The notes under the pieces: model-generated
Told to the model about the DNA's origin: nothing
The model's database searches: none
The model's input: only the letters and a program-made list of their open reading frames with translations
Shown here: positions 51,856 to 61,413 of the stretch, one piece after another
Layout of the letters: each line of letters starts with the position of its first letter
How positions within the stretch are numbered: the stretch's first letter is position 1
Assembly (NCBI GenBank): GCA_024277115.1
Contig: JAJRVW010000081.1
Coordinates: forward strand, 1-64,000
Origin: Calditrichota bacterium
GTDB taxonomy: Bacteria; Calditrichota; Calditrichia; Calditrichales; J004
Reading direction: 5' to 3'
DNA: 64,000 nt
Translations under genes and position numbers: made by a program

Positions 51856-54264
51856 ATGCTTAAAGTATTTACTTTATTCAGTTCTATTATTTTTTTCTTT
51901 AGCTCCACGCTGGTGGCCCAATTAAGCGCGCAGGAAGTTGAAGGCGTTTATGGTGGACGCATCAATGGCATGGCTTCGGTTAAGATCGATAGTACTCACA
52001 GCCGCATGTACATTTCCACAGAAAGCGCCAATACCCTTTTTTACGCCGATGTCTCTTTTGAAGGCGACAGCATCCACTCGGATGGTTTTTTTGCCGTGCC
52101 CGATGCCAATGAAGATGATGGTTTCGGCCGGGACGTTCGTGTACTTACAGGAGATAGCAAATCAGGGTTCTTGTATTTCGTCTCCGGTAATAAAGTTTAT
52201 GGTGTTTCTGATGCAACCGGTTCCATTATAGAAGTGGCCGATGGTGGCATCCAGGGTATAAAAGCGCACGACGGTATTTTCTTTTTTACCACAAAAGACG
52301 GTGATGGTTTAAACCTGCATTTTGGCGATTTAAACGCATCCGACGGCAGTTTTACTGAAAACGGTGATAGCCCCATCAATGTAACCGCCGACGATATACA
52401 ATCACCGAACGGCCTGCAAATGTTTATCAACCCCGTAAATAATCAACTTTATATTGCGGCCCCGGGTCACCCGGCCAATATTTATAAATCAAGCGCAACC
52501 TATGATTCGCTCTCGGCAGCCACTTCATTTTCATCCCTACTAACAGGCGGCATGGGTTCAGGAAAACAATATCAGGCCTTTGGCATGGGCCCTGATGGAA
52601 AATTATTTGCCGGCACAACGGCAGGCAAGGAGCCCAATCATTCTAAGTTTATTGCTTACACCAAAGATGACGGAGCAACCTGGGACACACTCAGTACAAA
52701 TATCGGTGGCGTGGCATCATCTACAATTACCTGTTCTGGCAGCGATACAAGCTACCATGTTTATTTTGGCGCAGCCGTAAGTAACAATCGCGGTGAAAGT
52801 GGTACCTGGCAATCCATGGGCTGGATGGGTTTTCAGACACATCCAAATGACGGCCATGTGGAACCCGATGCTGTATTACCCGGAATGGTTTATATGACTA
52901 CTGATATGGGCATAGGCGCATCCGACAATTATGGCGGGTTTATTTTTGAAATCGATGAAGGCGTGGAAGCCGTTCAAATACAGGATTTCGACATGAACGC
53001 CGCAAAAACCGATGCCTGGCTTTCCTCAAAATCCGGGATTCGCCGTGTACGGGATTACGGGACGGAATACGCCGAGTGGCAGGTCTTTTTCCCAAATGGC
53101 GATGGCTCCCCTTATTACAGTATCGCTGTGGATAAGCAAAGGCCCGATACAGCTTATGCCGGTAATGTCCGTTTGTATCGTACTTTTGATGGTGGAAATA
53201 CCTGGGACCAGGTTTTCCGTACAGAAGATTATTGGGGCACCCAATTTGATTTTTGGAGTTTTGTCAGCGATGTGACCGTCCATCCCGATTCATCCAACTT
53301 TGTTGTATTGGGCGTAAACTCGCCTGCCTCCGGACTTAAAGGGGTAGTGTTTTACAGCTTTGACTACGGCACGACCTGGAGCCAGGTGGAGACAGATGTT
53401 TACAACACCGAAGTAAACCGAATGGCCATCGATCCCGTTGATTCGGATTCTTTTACCGTTTATGTCGCTTGCGAGTATGTTAGTGATGGCACAACCTCGT
53501 CGTATGGCGTTAAAAAAATAGGTTTCCGTTTCTCGGATGAAAAAGCGGTATTCCATAATGAAATGACAGGAAAATCCGGTGGGCCAATCACCAATTTTGG
53601 TGCCACAGATATAGCCGTTCACAGTAACGGTGATGTGGTTACATCCGGTGTAAACAGCTCCAATGAACCGCGCACCTATGCGTTTTGGGCAGACAGTAGT
53701 TATTGGAATAACCTGGCCAATGCAGGCTTGCCATCAAATGGTGCGGCTTCTGCCATTTCCTGGGGATTTGATGCTTTCTCCAATGACGTACCCTATATTG
53801 CCGTAGATAATGCTCTTTACGCGATGAGTTCCGATGGCAGTGGATGGGGCGAAGTTTATACTTATCCTTTTGGAACGCAAATAAACGTGTTATACTGGGA
53901 TGATCTTTTGGTTGGAACCGGAACAGGCCTCTATGCACAGTTTCTCTCACCAACAGGTATAGAAGATTTAAAATCCGCGCCCGGCTCTTTTGAACTAAAG
54001 GCCAACTATCCCAATCCGTTTAACCCGGAAACAATTATTGAGTATAGGCTTGGTGTAAACAGTGATGTTCAATTGACTGTTTTTGACCTTCTTGGCCGCA
54101 AAGTAAAAGTCCTGGAAAAAGGGATTCGTTTGGCAGGATCGTATCAGGTTACTTTTGATGCCAGCAAATTGGCAAGCGGTATTTATTTTTATCGCTTAAA
54201 AGCACGTCCGGTCAATGGCGGCAGGGCTTTTGTGGAAACACACCGCATGTTATTGATGAAATAG
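51856..54264 (+). CDS. Secreted beta-propeller (BNR/VPS10-like) protein with T9SS type A C-terminal sorting domain
   Basis: Signal peptide; blades such as YRTFDGGNTWDQVF, YSFDYGTTWSQV; C-term LKANYPNPFNPETIIEYRL...LTVFDLLGRKVKVL...GIYFYRLKA. Confidence 0.88.
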   Translation: MLKVFTLFSSIIFFFSSTLVAQLSAQEVEGVYGGRINGMASVKIDSTHSRMYISTESANTLFYADVSFEGDSIHSDGFFAVPDANEDDGFGRDVRVLTGDSKSGFLYFVSGNKVYGVSDATGSIIEVADGGIQGIKAHDGIFFFTTKDGDGLNLHFGDLNASDGSFTENGDSPINVTADDIQSPNGLQMFINPVNNQLYIAAPGHPANIYKSSATYDSLSAATSFSSLLTGGMGSGKQYQAFGMGPDGKLFAGTTAGKEPNHSKFIAYTKDDGATWDTLSTNIGGVASSTITCSGSDTSYHVYFGAAVSNNRGESGTWQSMGWMGFQTHPNDGHVEPDAVLPGMVYMTTDMGIGASDNYGGFIFEIDEGVEAVQIQDFDMNAAKTDAWLSSKSGIRRVRDYGTEYAEWQVFFPNGDGSPYYSIAVDKQRPDTAYAGNVRLYRTFDGGNTWDQVFRTEDYWGTQFDFWSFVSDVTVHPDSSNFVVLGVNSPASGLKGVVFYSFDYGTTWSQVETDVYNTEVNRMAIDPVDSDSFTVYVACEYVSDGTTSSYGVKKIGFRFSDEKAVFHNEMTGKSGGPITNFGATDIAVHSNGDVVTSGVNSSNEPRTYAFWADSSYWNNLANAGLPSNGAASAISWGFDAFSNDVPYIAVDNALYAMSSDGSGWGEVYTYPFGTQINVLYWDDLLVGTGTGLYAQFLSPTGIEDLKSAPGSFELKANYPNPFNPETIIEYRLGVNSDVQLTVFDLLGRKVKVLEKGIRLAGSYQVTFDASKLASGIYFYRLKARPVNGGRAFVETHRMLLMK

Positions 54265-54277
54265 CGCCCGTCTCCAA

Positions 54278-54308
54278 TCTCGTTCCCAAACTTAGTTTGG
54301 GAACGAGA
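54278..54308. repeat. 31-nt palindrome tctcgttcccaaa-cttag-tttgggaacgaga
   Basis: 13-bp perfect arms; related imperfect copy at 57801-57841. Confidence 0.88.
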
Positions 54309-54383
54309 AAAAAGTAAGGCTTTTCAAAATAATAATGAAGTAACCACTATAGTCCTTTTGAAAAAAGAAAAATGATATTCAAA

Positions 54384-54412
54384 ACCATCCAGGTTTTAAA
54401 AACCTGGATGGT
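54384..54412. repeat. Palindrome accatccaggttt..aaacctggatggt overlapping argH 3' end
   Basis: Encodes DHPGF* of ArgH on the minus strand; could also act as terminator. Confidence 0.8.
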
Positions 54413-55760
54413 CTTTTCCTAATAATTTTAGCAGTACTTTTTGGTTTTTGCTAAAATTAAAACTTTTCATAACACCATCCATCGCCGATTTTATTTGATC
54501 ATTACAATGGTTTCCGATACTTCCCTCGTGGGAATAATTTGTTTTCTCCGGCTGAACAAAATGGCCCGTTTCAACTTTTTCACCGATTTGTTTGTAGGCA
54601 TCACGGAAAGGGACACCCTGCATAACCAGTTCATTTACTGCCTCCACGGTAAACAGGTTAGCGTATTTGGGATCATCCAAAATAGTTTTGTTTACCCGGA
54701 TTTCCTTTAGGGCAAAATGAAGGATTTTCACACAATCAATAAGTTCAAACAAAGCGGGCAAAAAATTTTCTTTTATCAATTGCAAATCACGGTGATAACC
54801 CGAAGGTAGGTTGGCCGTCATCATCATAATCTGGTTGGGCAAAGCTTTTAAGCGGTTGCAACGGCCGCGTAATATTTCAAACAGATCAGGATTTTTCTTA
54901 TGCGGCATAATACTCGAGCCGGTAACGAGCGCATCCGGAAAAGAAACAAAACCGAAATTTTGAGACATAAACAGGGTAATATCCATAGCCATTTTTCCGA
55001 TCGTCTCCGCAACCGAGGCCATAGCCTGGCTTACTACCCGCTCACTTTTTCCACGGCCCATTTGGGCGTAAACCACATTATAGTTCAGATCGTCAAAACC
55101 AAGTAATTTTGTTGTCATCGTACGGTTTAAGGGAAAAGAGGAACCATAACCCGCCGCCGATCCCAAAGGATTTTTATTGATTATTTTATAGGCCGCCTGT
55201 AGTTGCAGCAAATCATCAACCAGACTCTCGGCATACGCGGCAAACCAGAGGCCGAACGAGGACGGCATGGCAATTTGAAGATGCGTGTATCCCGGCAGGA
55301 GGACCTCTTTGTTTTTTTCGCTAAGATGGATTAATTCATCAAACAACCCCTGAATATTTTTACAAATCAGTTGGATTTGTTCACGGATAAACAGGCGCAT
55401 ATCCAGCAACACCTGATCGTTACGTGAACGGCCGCTATGGATTTTTTTACCTACATCACCCAGCTTTTCCGTGAGTAATAACTCCACCTGTGAGTGCACA
55501 TCTTCCACCCCATTTTTAATGCTAAAATGGCCCTGCACAATGTCATCATAAATGACGGCAAGCCCATTTTTGAGGAGGGAAAGTTCTTCTTCGGATAAAA
55601 GCCCGATGGATTGCAGCATTATAATGTGCGCGATCGAGCCCAGCACATCGTGTTTGGCCAGGTGGATATCCAGCTTGCGGTCTTCACCGACTGTAAACTG
55701 CTCCACCCATTTATCCACAGCAACGCCCTTATCCCATAATTTTTGATTTTGTTTTTTCAT
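54396..55760 (-). CDS. argH: Argininosuccinate lyase
   Basis: EDVHSQVELLLTEKLG, HSGRSRNDQVLLDMRLF, PGYTHLQIAMPSS, GSSIMPHKKNPD. Confidence 0.97.
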   Translation of the reverse strand: MKKQNQKLWDKGVAVDKWVEQFTVGEDRKLDIHLAKHDVLGSIAHIIMLQSIGLLSEEELSLLKNGLAVIYDDIVQGHFSIKNGVEDVHSQVELLLTEKLGDVGKKIHSGRSRNDQVLLDMRLFIREQIQLICKNIQGLFDELIHLSEKNKEVLLPGYTHLQIAMPSSFGLWFAAYAESLVDDLLQLQAAYKIINKNPLGSAAGYGSSFPLNRTMTTKLLGFDDLNYNVVYAQMGRGKSERVVSQAMASVAETIGKMAMDITLFMSQNFGFVSFPDALVTGSSIMPHKKNPDLFEILRGRCNRLKALPNQIMMMTANLPSGYHRDLQLIKENFLPALFELIDCVKILHFALKEIRVNKTILDDPKYANLFTVEAVNELVMQGVPFRDAYKQIGEKVETGHFVQPEKTNYSHEGSIGNHCNDQIKSAMDGVMKSFNFSKNQKVLLKLLGKDHPGF

Positions 55761-55850
55761 ATTTTATTCCTCTAAACGCTTTGCTCGTCATTCCTCGCTA
55801 AGAACATCGGGATTTACAACCGAACTTGGTTCGGAATCCCTCATTTGGCC

Positions 55851-55926
55851 TGTCATACTGATCGTAACGCAGTGAAGAGAAGAATCCTTTTGCCTTCACA
55901 AATGGGATGCTCCCTCAGCATGTCAT
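55851..55926. repeat. gtcatactg...cagcatgtcat repeat unit (argE-argH spacer)
   Basis: Contains gtaacgcagtgaagagaagaatcc like the other members. Confidence 0.6.
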
Positions 55927-55940
55927 CCAAATTTACCAAC

Positions 55941-57002
55941 CTATAAAACAATCTCTTCCAACAGCCGGATATAACCCCGCACGCCCTGCCCGATTTCACT
56001 TAAATAGACAAACTCATCTGCTTTGTGCGAACGCTCCGAAAATCCCGGCCCCATTTTGATTGATGGTTTGTCAATCTGCGCCTGATCGGACATGGTGGGT
56101 GAAGCGAATTGTACAATCCCCAATTTTTTTGCAGCTTTCACCAAAACATGATCTTTCGGGATTGAAGATGGGTTCAAGTTATTGGAAGCCTGCAAAATAT
56201 CTGATGAAATATTTTGTTTGATTATCTCAATGATCGCCTCATTGGGGTAAGCATCCGTCGAGCGGATATCCACCATAAAGGTGCATTTATCGGGGATGAC
56301 ATTGTGCTGAATCCCACCATTGATCCCTGTTACGGACATGCACACTGGCCCCAGGGTTTTTGATTCCTTTGGGAATTTATATGTGTTGAACCAATTAATA
56401 TCTTCAATGGCCTTTGTAATAGCGTTGATGCCATTGCCCCGGGCCGCATGCCCGGAAACACCATTTGCCCGGCAATGCAGAACAATCAAACCTTTTTCGG
56501 CGATTGCCATTTCCATGCCTGTCGGTTCGCCAACGATGGCAAAATCAAAGGGGCCAAAATCATCCAAAACCGAACGAATACTCCCCGGTCCGCTTGTTTC
56601 TTCCTCAGCTGTGGCCGATATAATCAGGTTATATTTTAAATCATCACGCTTATGAAAAAATAAAAATGTGGCCAATAAACTTACAAGCGGAGCGCCGGCA
56701 TCATTACTGCCCAACCCGATGAGTTTATCTTTTTCAATTGTTGCCTTATAAGGATCGTTCGCCCAGCCATCATTTGGTTTAACCGTGTCATGATGCGAGT
56801 TTAACAGAATTGTCGGCTTAGCCGTATCAAAAAACGTATTATAGGCCCAGATATTATTGTCTTTTCTTTTTACGGCCACACCTTCTTCCACCAGAAAATC
56901 ATGGATGAGCGCAGCGGTTGAATCTTCCTCCCCACTTAAAGAAGGCGTTTCGATCAATTGTTTTAGCACGCCTGTTGCCTTTTCGATCAGTTCATTTTTC
57001 AT
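55941..57002 (-). CDS. argE: M20-family acetylornithine deacetylase-like
   Basis: ILLNSHHDTVKPNDGW, GSNDAGAPLVSLLA, SATAEEETSGPGS; sits in arg cluster. Confidence 0.85.
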   Translation of the reverse strand: MKNELIEKATGVLKQLIETPSLSGEEDSTAALIHDFLVEEGVAVKRKDNNIWAYNTFFDTAKPTILLNSHHDTVKPNDGWANDPYKATIEKDKLIGLGSNDAGAPLVSLLATFLFFHKRDDLKYNLIISATAEEETSGPGSIRSVLDDFGPFDFAIVGEPTGMEMAIAEKGLIVLHCRANGVSGHAARGNGINAITKAIEDINWFNTYKFPKESKTLGPVCMSVTGINGGIQHNVIPDKCTFMVDIRSTDAYPNEAIIEIIKQNISSDILQASNNLNPSSIPKDHVLVKAAKKLGIVQFASPTMSDQAQIDKPSIKMGPGFSERSHKADEFVYLSEIGQGVRGYIRLLEEIVL

Positions 57003-57784
57003 AAGGATATTTGGGTTCCGGGTTTATGTGCATTATTTATTTTTTCAAGTTCATCGAAACGGATAATATAGACATTCTTCACTCCGCCCGTTAAAGAATC
57101 AAAAGCATTATCGATTTTCGGGATCATACCATCGCTGATAATTTTTTTATCCTTAAGTTTCATATAGGTGGTGGTGGTAATCGAGGAAATGACAGAATCA
57201 TCATTATCCGGGTTTTGCAATACACCTTTTTTTTCAAAGCAGTAAATGATATCTGCCTCAAAATCCTGCGAGAGCCCTTTTCCCAATTCCGCCGTAATCG
57301 TATCGGCATTGGTGTTTAAGATTTGCCCGTTACCATCGTGGGTTAGCGCGCAAAAAACGGGAACTGTTCCAATCGCCAAAAGTTGTTTCAGATAATCCGG
57401 GTTTATTTTTATCACATCGCCCACAAATCCAAAATCAACCGTATCAATAGGCCGTTTCAGCGCCAAAATGGAATTGCCATCGGCGCCGTTCATACCCTGT
57501 GCATCGCAATTCAAGGACTGTAATGCGGCCACAATATTTGTGTTGATTAACCCCGCATAAACCATCTGTACAATTTTCAAAGTATCCGAATCTGTGATAC
57601 GGCGGCCATCGGTCATTTTAGGGACAATGCCCATTTGATCCGAAATTTCGGAAGCCAACTTGCCGCCGCCATGCACTAAAATTTTAGGACCGTTCAAAGC
57701 GGTAAATTGTTTTAAAACCGTTTGAAGTTTTTGCGGGTCATCGACAACATTGCCACCGATTTTTACTATGGTTAATTTTTTCAT
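56999..57784 (-). CDS. argB: Acetylglutamate kinase
   Basis: LTIVKIGGNVVDDP, ILVHGGGKLASEI, ILNTNADTITAELGKGL; start placed at MKKLTIVKIGGN because upstream frame is repeat DNA. Confidence 0.93.
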   Translation of the reverse strand: MKKLTIVKIGGNVVDDPQKLQTVLKQFTALNGPKILVHGGGKLASEISDQMGIVPKMTDGRRITDSDTLKIVQMVYAGLINTNIVAALQSLNCDAQGMNGADGNSILALKRPIDTVDFGFVGDVIKINPDYLKQLLAIGTVPVFCALTHDGNGQILNTNADTITAELGKGLSQDFEADIIYCFEKKGVLQNPDNDDSVISSITTTTYMKLKDKKIISDGMIPKIDNAFDSLTGGVKNVYIIRFDELEKINNAHKPGTQISL

Positions 57785-57800
57785 TTTCTTTTTTTCCAGC

Positions 57801-57876
57801 CCCATCCTCGTTCCCAAACTGAGTTTTGGAATGAGGATGGGAAACACCGATGCCATCCCTTAAAGGGATGGCATCG
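57801..57876. repeat. Tandem palindromes in argC-argB spacer (57801-57841 imperfect; 57848-57876 29-nt perfect)
   Basis: cccatcctcgttcccaaact..ttttggaatgaggatggg; cgatgccatccctt-a-aagggatggcatcg. Confidence 0.88.
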
Positions 57877-57885
57877 ATATAAATA

Positions 57886-58857
57886 CTAAAACGCCACCGG
57901 TTTTAATTGCAGCCCGCAGGTTTCATCCAGGCCAAACATCAGGTTCATATTTTGCACCGCCTGCCCGGACGCGCCTTTTATAAGATTGTCAATCACCGAA
58001 ACAATATTCAAAACATCATCATGCTTTTCCAAAAACAAGAGGACTTTATTCGTATTAACCACCTGTTTTAAATCCGGGTTTTCTTTACTGATAAAAACAA
58101 AAGGATGCTTGTAATAATAATTAGAGTATATTTTTTCCGCCTGCTCAATAGACAATTTTATTTTAGTATACGCTGAGGCCAAAATGCCGCGCGTAAAACT
58201 GCCCCTGAAAGGCAAAAAATAGACAGACCCGGTTTTAACATCGGTTTGCAGTGTGTTTAAAGTTTTGTTTATCTCCGCCAGATGCTGATGCTCAAACGCT
58301 TTATAAAGGGAGATATTGGAACTGCGCCAGCTAAAATGCGTCGTTGCCGAGGGCTTTTGCCCGGCGCCGGTAGAACCTGTAATGCCGCTAACATGGATTT
58401 CATTTTTTAGATAATTATGGACCGCCAGGGGCAATAATGCCAACTGAATGGCCGTTGCAAAACAGCCGGGATTGGCAATATTCTCTGCTTTGATAATTTC
58501 AGGTTTATTGGCTTCGGGCAGGCCGTACACAAATTTCCTGTCCGGCGGGCTATCCAGGCGAAAATCCTGGCTCAGGTCTATGATTTTTGTTTTTTGCGGA
58601 AGAACATTTGCCTTAAGAAAAGGTTTGGATTCGCCATGCCCCAGGCAAAGAAAAAGCACATCAACCGGACTGTCCAACTCCAATTGGAAAGTCAAATCAC
58701 ATTCCCCGATTAAATCGCGGTGTATCTCCGAAATTTTCTTTCCTGCCTGACTGCGGCTTTGGATAAATGTAATCTCACATTGCGGATGGTTTAGTAAAAT
58801 GCGGATAAGCTCACCGCCTGTGTAACCCGCTCCGCCGATAATTCCTGCTTTAATCAT
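57886..58857 (-). CDS. argC: N-acetyl-gamma-glutamyl-phosphate reductase
   Basis: AGIIGGAGYTGGELIRILLNHP, NPGCFATAIQLALLPL, SGITGSTGAGQKPSATTHF. Confidence 0.96.
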   Translation of the reverse strand: MIKAGIIGGAGYTGGELIRILLNHPQCEITFIQSRSQAGKKISEIHRDLIGECDLTFQLELDSPVDVLFLCLGHGESKPFLKANVLPQKTKIIDLSQDFRLDSPPDRKFVYGLPEANKPEIIKAENIANPGCFATAIQLALLPLAVHNYLKNEIHVSGITGSTGAGQKPSATTHFSWRSSNISLYKAFEHQHLAEINKTLNTLQTDVKTGSVYFLPFRGSFTRGILASAYTKIKLSIEQAEKIYSNYYYKHPFVFISKENPDLKQVVNTNKVLLFLEKHDDVLNIVSVIDNLIKGASGQAVQNMNLMFGLDETCGLQLKPVAF

Positions 58858-58933
58858 TTTTTTCTTTCATTTTGTGACAACAACGATGTTCGGTTAAAAA
58901 AATACTTGTCAGTAATTAGTTTACACATATAGA

Positions 58934-59007
58934 ATGTTATTCTGTAAGAAGCTTTTTTCGTTATGATAAGATTTATTCTTACACGAAAAAGATTGTTTCA
59001 CAATGAC
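58934..59007. repeat. atgttattctg...caatgaca repeat unit (argG-argC spacer)
   Basis: 74 bp with internal hairpin; similar right end to the 50225 unit. Confidence 0.65.
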
Positions 59008-59063
59008 AAAATATCTGTAATAGCAATCCATTCATTCATGGGTATATACAAAACAAAAACGTA

Positions 59064-60251
59064 TTATTTTTTATTAACTGCCCTGTAAATACGTGTCTGG
59101 TTCGAGATAATTTTGGAAAACCCTTTTACATCGTCGGCGCTCCAACCCAGGTTCATCTCGCCATAAGCGCCAAACTCGGAGGACATCAAATCATGCTTGC
59201 TTTCAATCCCTTCCAGCTCAAAACGGTAAGGGCTCAGTTTAACAAAAACCGTCCCGGTAACCTTGTGCTGCGTGTTCTCCAAAAACGATTCAATATCGCG
59301 CATAACCGGATCAAGGAATTGGCCTTCGTGCAACATCATGCCGTACCAATCAGCCAATTGTTTTTTCCAGTGGATTTGCCATTTTGTAAGCACATGTTTT
59401 TCCAATAAGTGATGCGCTTTTATAATGACCAAAGGCGCGGCGGCCTCAAAACCGACCCGGCCTCTAATACCGATAATTGTATCGCCCACATGTACATCAC
59501 GCCCGATGCCAAAAGGAGCGGCAAAACTGTTTAATGCTTCGATTGCTTCAATCTTGCCCTTATAAATTTTGCCGTTAAAACCGGTTAGCTCACCTTTTTC
59601 AAAATAGAGGTCGAGCTGTTTATTTTTTGTTTCTATCACGGAAGTGGGATAAGCATTTTCAGGTAAAGGCTGATCTGAAGTAAGCGTCTCCACACCGCCA
59701 ACCGATGTTCCCCACAAGCCCTGGTTGATGGAGTATTTCGCTTTTTCCCAATTCCCTTCCACACCATATTTTTTTAAAAACCCGATTTCCTGTTCGCGAG
59801 AGAGTTGCTGGTCGCGAATGGGCGTGAGTATTTCGATTTCCGGCGCCATAATATTAAAAATCATATCAAAGCGCACCTGGTCGTTGCCCGCGCCCGTACT
59901 GCCATGAGCGATATAATCAGCATTAATTTCTTTGGCATATTCAGCAATGGCCATGGCCTGAAATACACGTTCGGCGCTTACAGAAAGCGGATATGTTTCG
60001 TTTTTAAGTACGTTTCCAAACACCAGATAGCGCACACACTCACGGTAATATTTCTCGACAACCGTGACACATTTATAGCTTTCAACACCCAGGGATTTTG
60101 CGTGTCCTTCAACCTCTTTCAATTGTTCCGCCGAAAATCCGCCTGTGTTTACCAGAACAGAATAAACTTTTAGTCCTTTTTCCTGCGACAAATATTTTGC
60201 ACAATAGGAGGTATCCAACCCACCGCTAAAAGCTAATACTACTTTTTTCAT
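59064..60251 (-). CDS. argG: Argininosuccinate synthase
   Basis: VVLAFSGGLDTSYCAKYL, DYIAHGSTGAGNDQVRFD, YSINQGLWGTSVGG. Confidence 0.97.
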   Translation of the reverse strand: MKKVVLAFSGGLDTSYCAKYLSQEKGLKVYSVLVNTGGFSAEQLKEVEGHAKSLGVESYKCVTVVEKYYRECVRYLVFGNVLKNETYPLSVSAERVFQAMAIAEYAKEINADYIAHGSTGAGNDQVRFDMIFNIMAPEIEILTPIRDQQLSREQEIGFLKKYGVEGNWEKAKYSINQGLWGTSVGGVETLTSDQPLPENAYPTSVIETKNKQLDLYFEKGELTGFNGKIYKGKIEAIEALNSFAAPFGIGRDVHVGDTIIGIRGRVGFEAAAPLVIIKAHHLLEKHVLTKWQIHWKKQLADWYGMMLHEGQFLDPVMRDIESFLENTQHKVTGTVFVKLSPYRFELEGIESKHDLMSSEFGAYGEMNLGWSADDVKGFSKIISNQTRIYRAVNKK

Positions 60252-60280
60252 TTTTATACTTTCCTTTTTGTTCTTTTATA

Positions 60281-60428
60281 AGGTAGGAACGCTTTCCCAA
60301 ACGCGCTGGCTTTCTCTGGCGCATCCACATTCCCAAACACAATACCGCACACGACCATCACCTTCGGGAGAGGGATACTACCTTAAACCTGTTCTGTTTC
60401 GGTCACCGTCAGGAGACGGTTCCTACCT
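60281..60428. repeat. 148-bp element with 10-bp terminal inverted repeats aggtaggaac/gttcctacct and internal REP-like units
   Basis: Internal caccttcgggagagggatactacctt and caccgtcaggagacggttcctacct are diverged copies. Confidence 0.65.
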
Positions 60429-61008
60429 GCTCTTTTATATTTTTTTCTTTGCCATTCTGTTTTTCCAGGGGATCGTACAACATGCCCGTACACAAGCAAT
60501 GTAACCGGTTTGTACGCATCAAAATATCGTAATTCACACAGCTTTTGCAGCCATTCCAAAATTCCTCGTCATCGGTCAATTGATGCAAAGTTACAGGCCG
60601 GTAGCCCAGGTGATAATTTATTTTCATCACGGCGGGGCTAGTTGTTATGCCAAATAATTTTGAGTTAGGAAATTTTTTACGGGACAGCTCAAAAGCCGCT
60701 TTTTTGATAAGGTTGCCGAGGCCAAGCCCTCTAAACTCAGGATTAACAATTAGGCCGGAATTGGCCACATATTTTTTTTCAGAACCCCAGGATTCGATAT
60801 AACAAAAACCTGCTAATTGCCCGTTTTCCGCGATGGCTATGACCGCCTTCCCATCATTTATTTTTTATTCAATATAAGATGTTTCACGTTTAGCGATGCC
60901 GGTGCCGCGTACCTTGGCCGATTCTTCAATAATCTGGCAGATTTGCCCACTGTATTTTAAATGTTCTTTTGCTGCTACAGTAATCTGTACTTTTTGGATG
61001 TTTTTCAT
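60409..61008 (-). pseudogene. GNAT N-acetyltransferase (probable N-acetylglutamate synthase) with in-frame TAA at 60865-60867
   Basis: MKNIQKVQITVAAKEHLKYSGQICQIIEESAKVRGTGIAKRETSYIE*KINDGKAVIAIAENGQLAGFCYIESWGSEKKYVANSGLIVNPEFRGLGLGNLIKKAAFELSRKKFPNSKLFGITTSPAVMKINYHLGYRPV...; upstream of argG. Confidence 0.85.
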
Positions 61009-61413
61009 GGTTTAATCCCACAGGATAAATGTTAATTAATGGCGTGTCCCTTCTCATGTAAAGAGAAAGAACAACAATATTTTATATAAAGTTGTTGGTA
61101 AAAAGAGGAATGAGACCTTACGGTCGTCGTCGGAGAATAGAACGGATCGGGCGGATTACAGGGGATGCAATCGCCGAAAAAAGAAAGATGTTATGGAAAG
61201 AGTGTTTCATAATAAAATCACGAACTGTTTTTTTGTTTCGGGGAATATGATCTAATTAATACGAAAATGCAAATTTATTTCTGTTTAGCAGATATTGACG
61301 ATAGATAACAATTGCCAAATTAGCCCGAGTTTTTAAGGAAAGGGCTTTGGATTATAAAGAGTTTAAATCACACAGAATCTCCTCAGTTTTAAAGGGAAAA
61401 ATCCATACAAATA

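Noticed and set aside
55820-55840. tRNA-like T-arm (ttggttcggaatccc)
   Set aside because: No surrounding cloverleaf; it is explained by a palindromic repeat.
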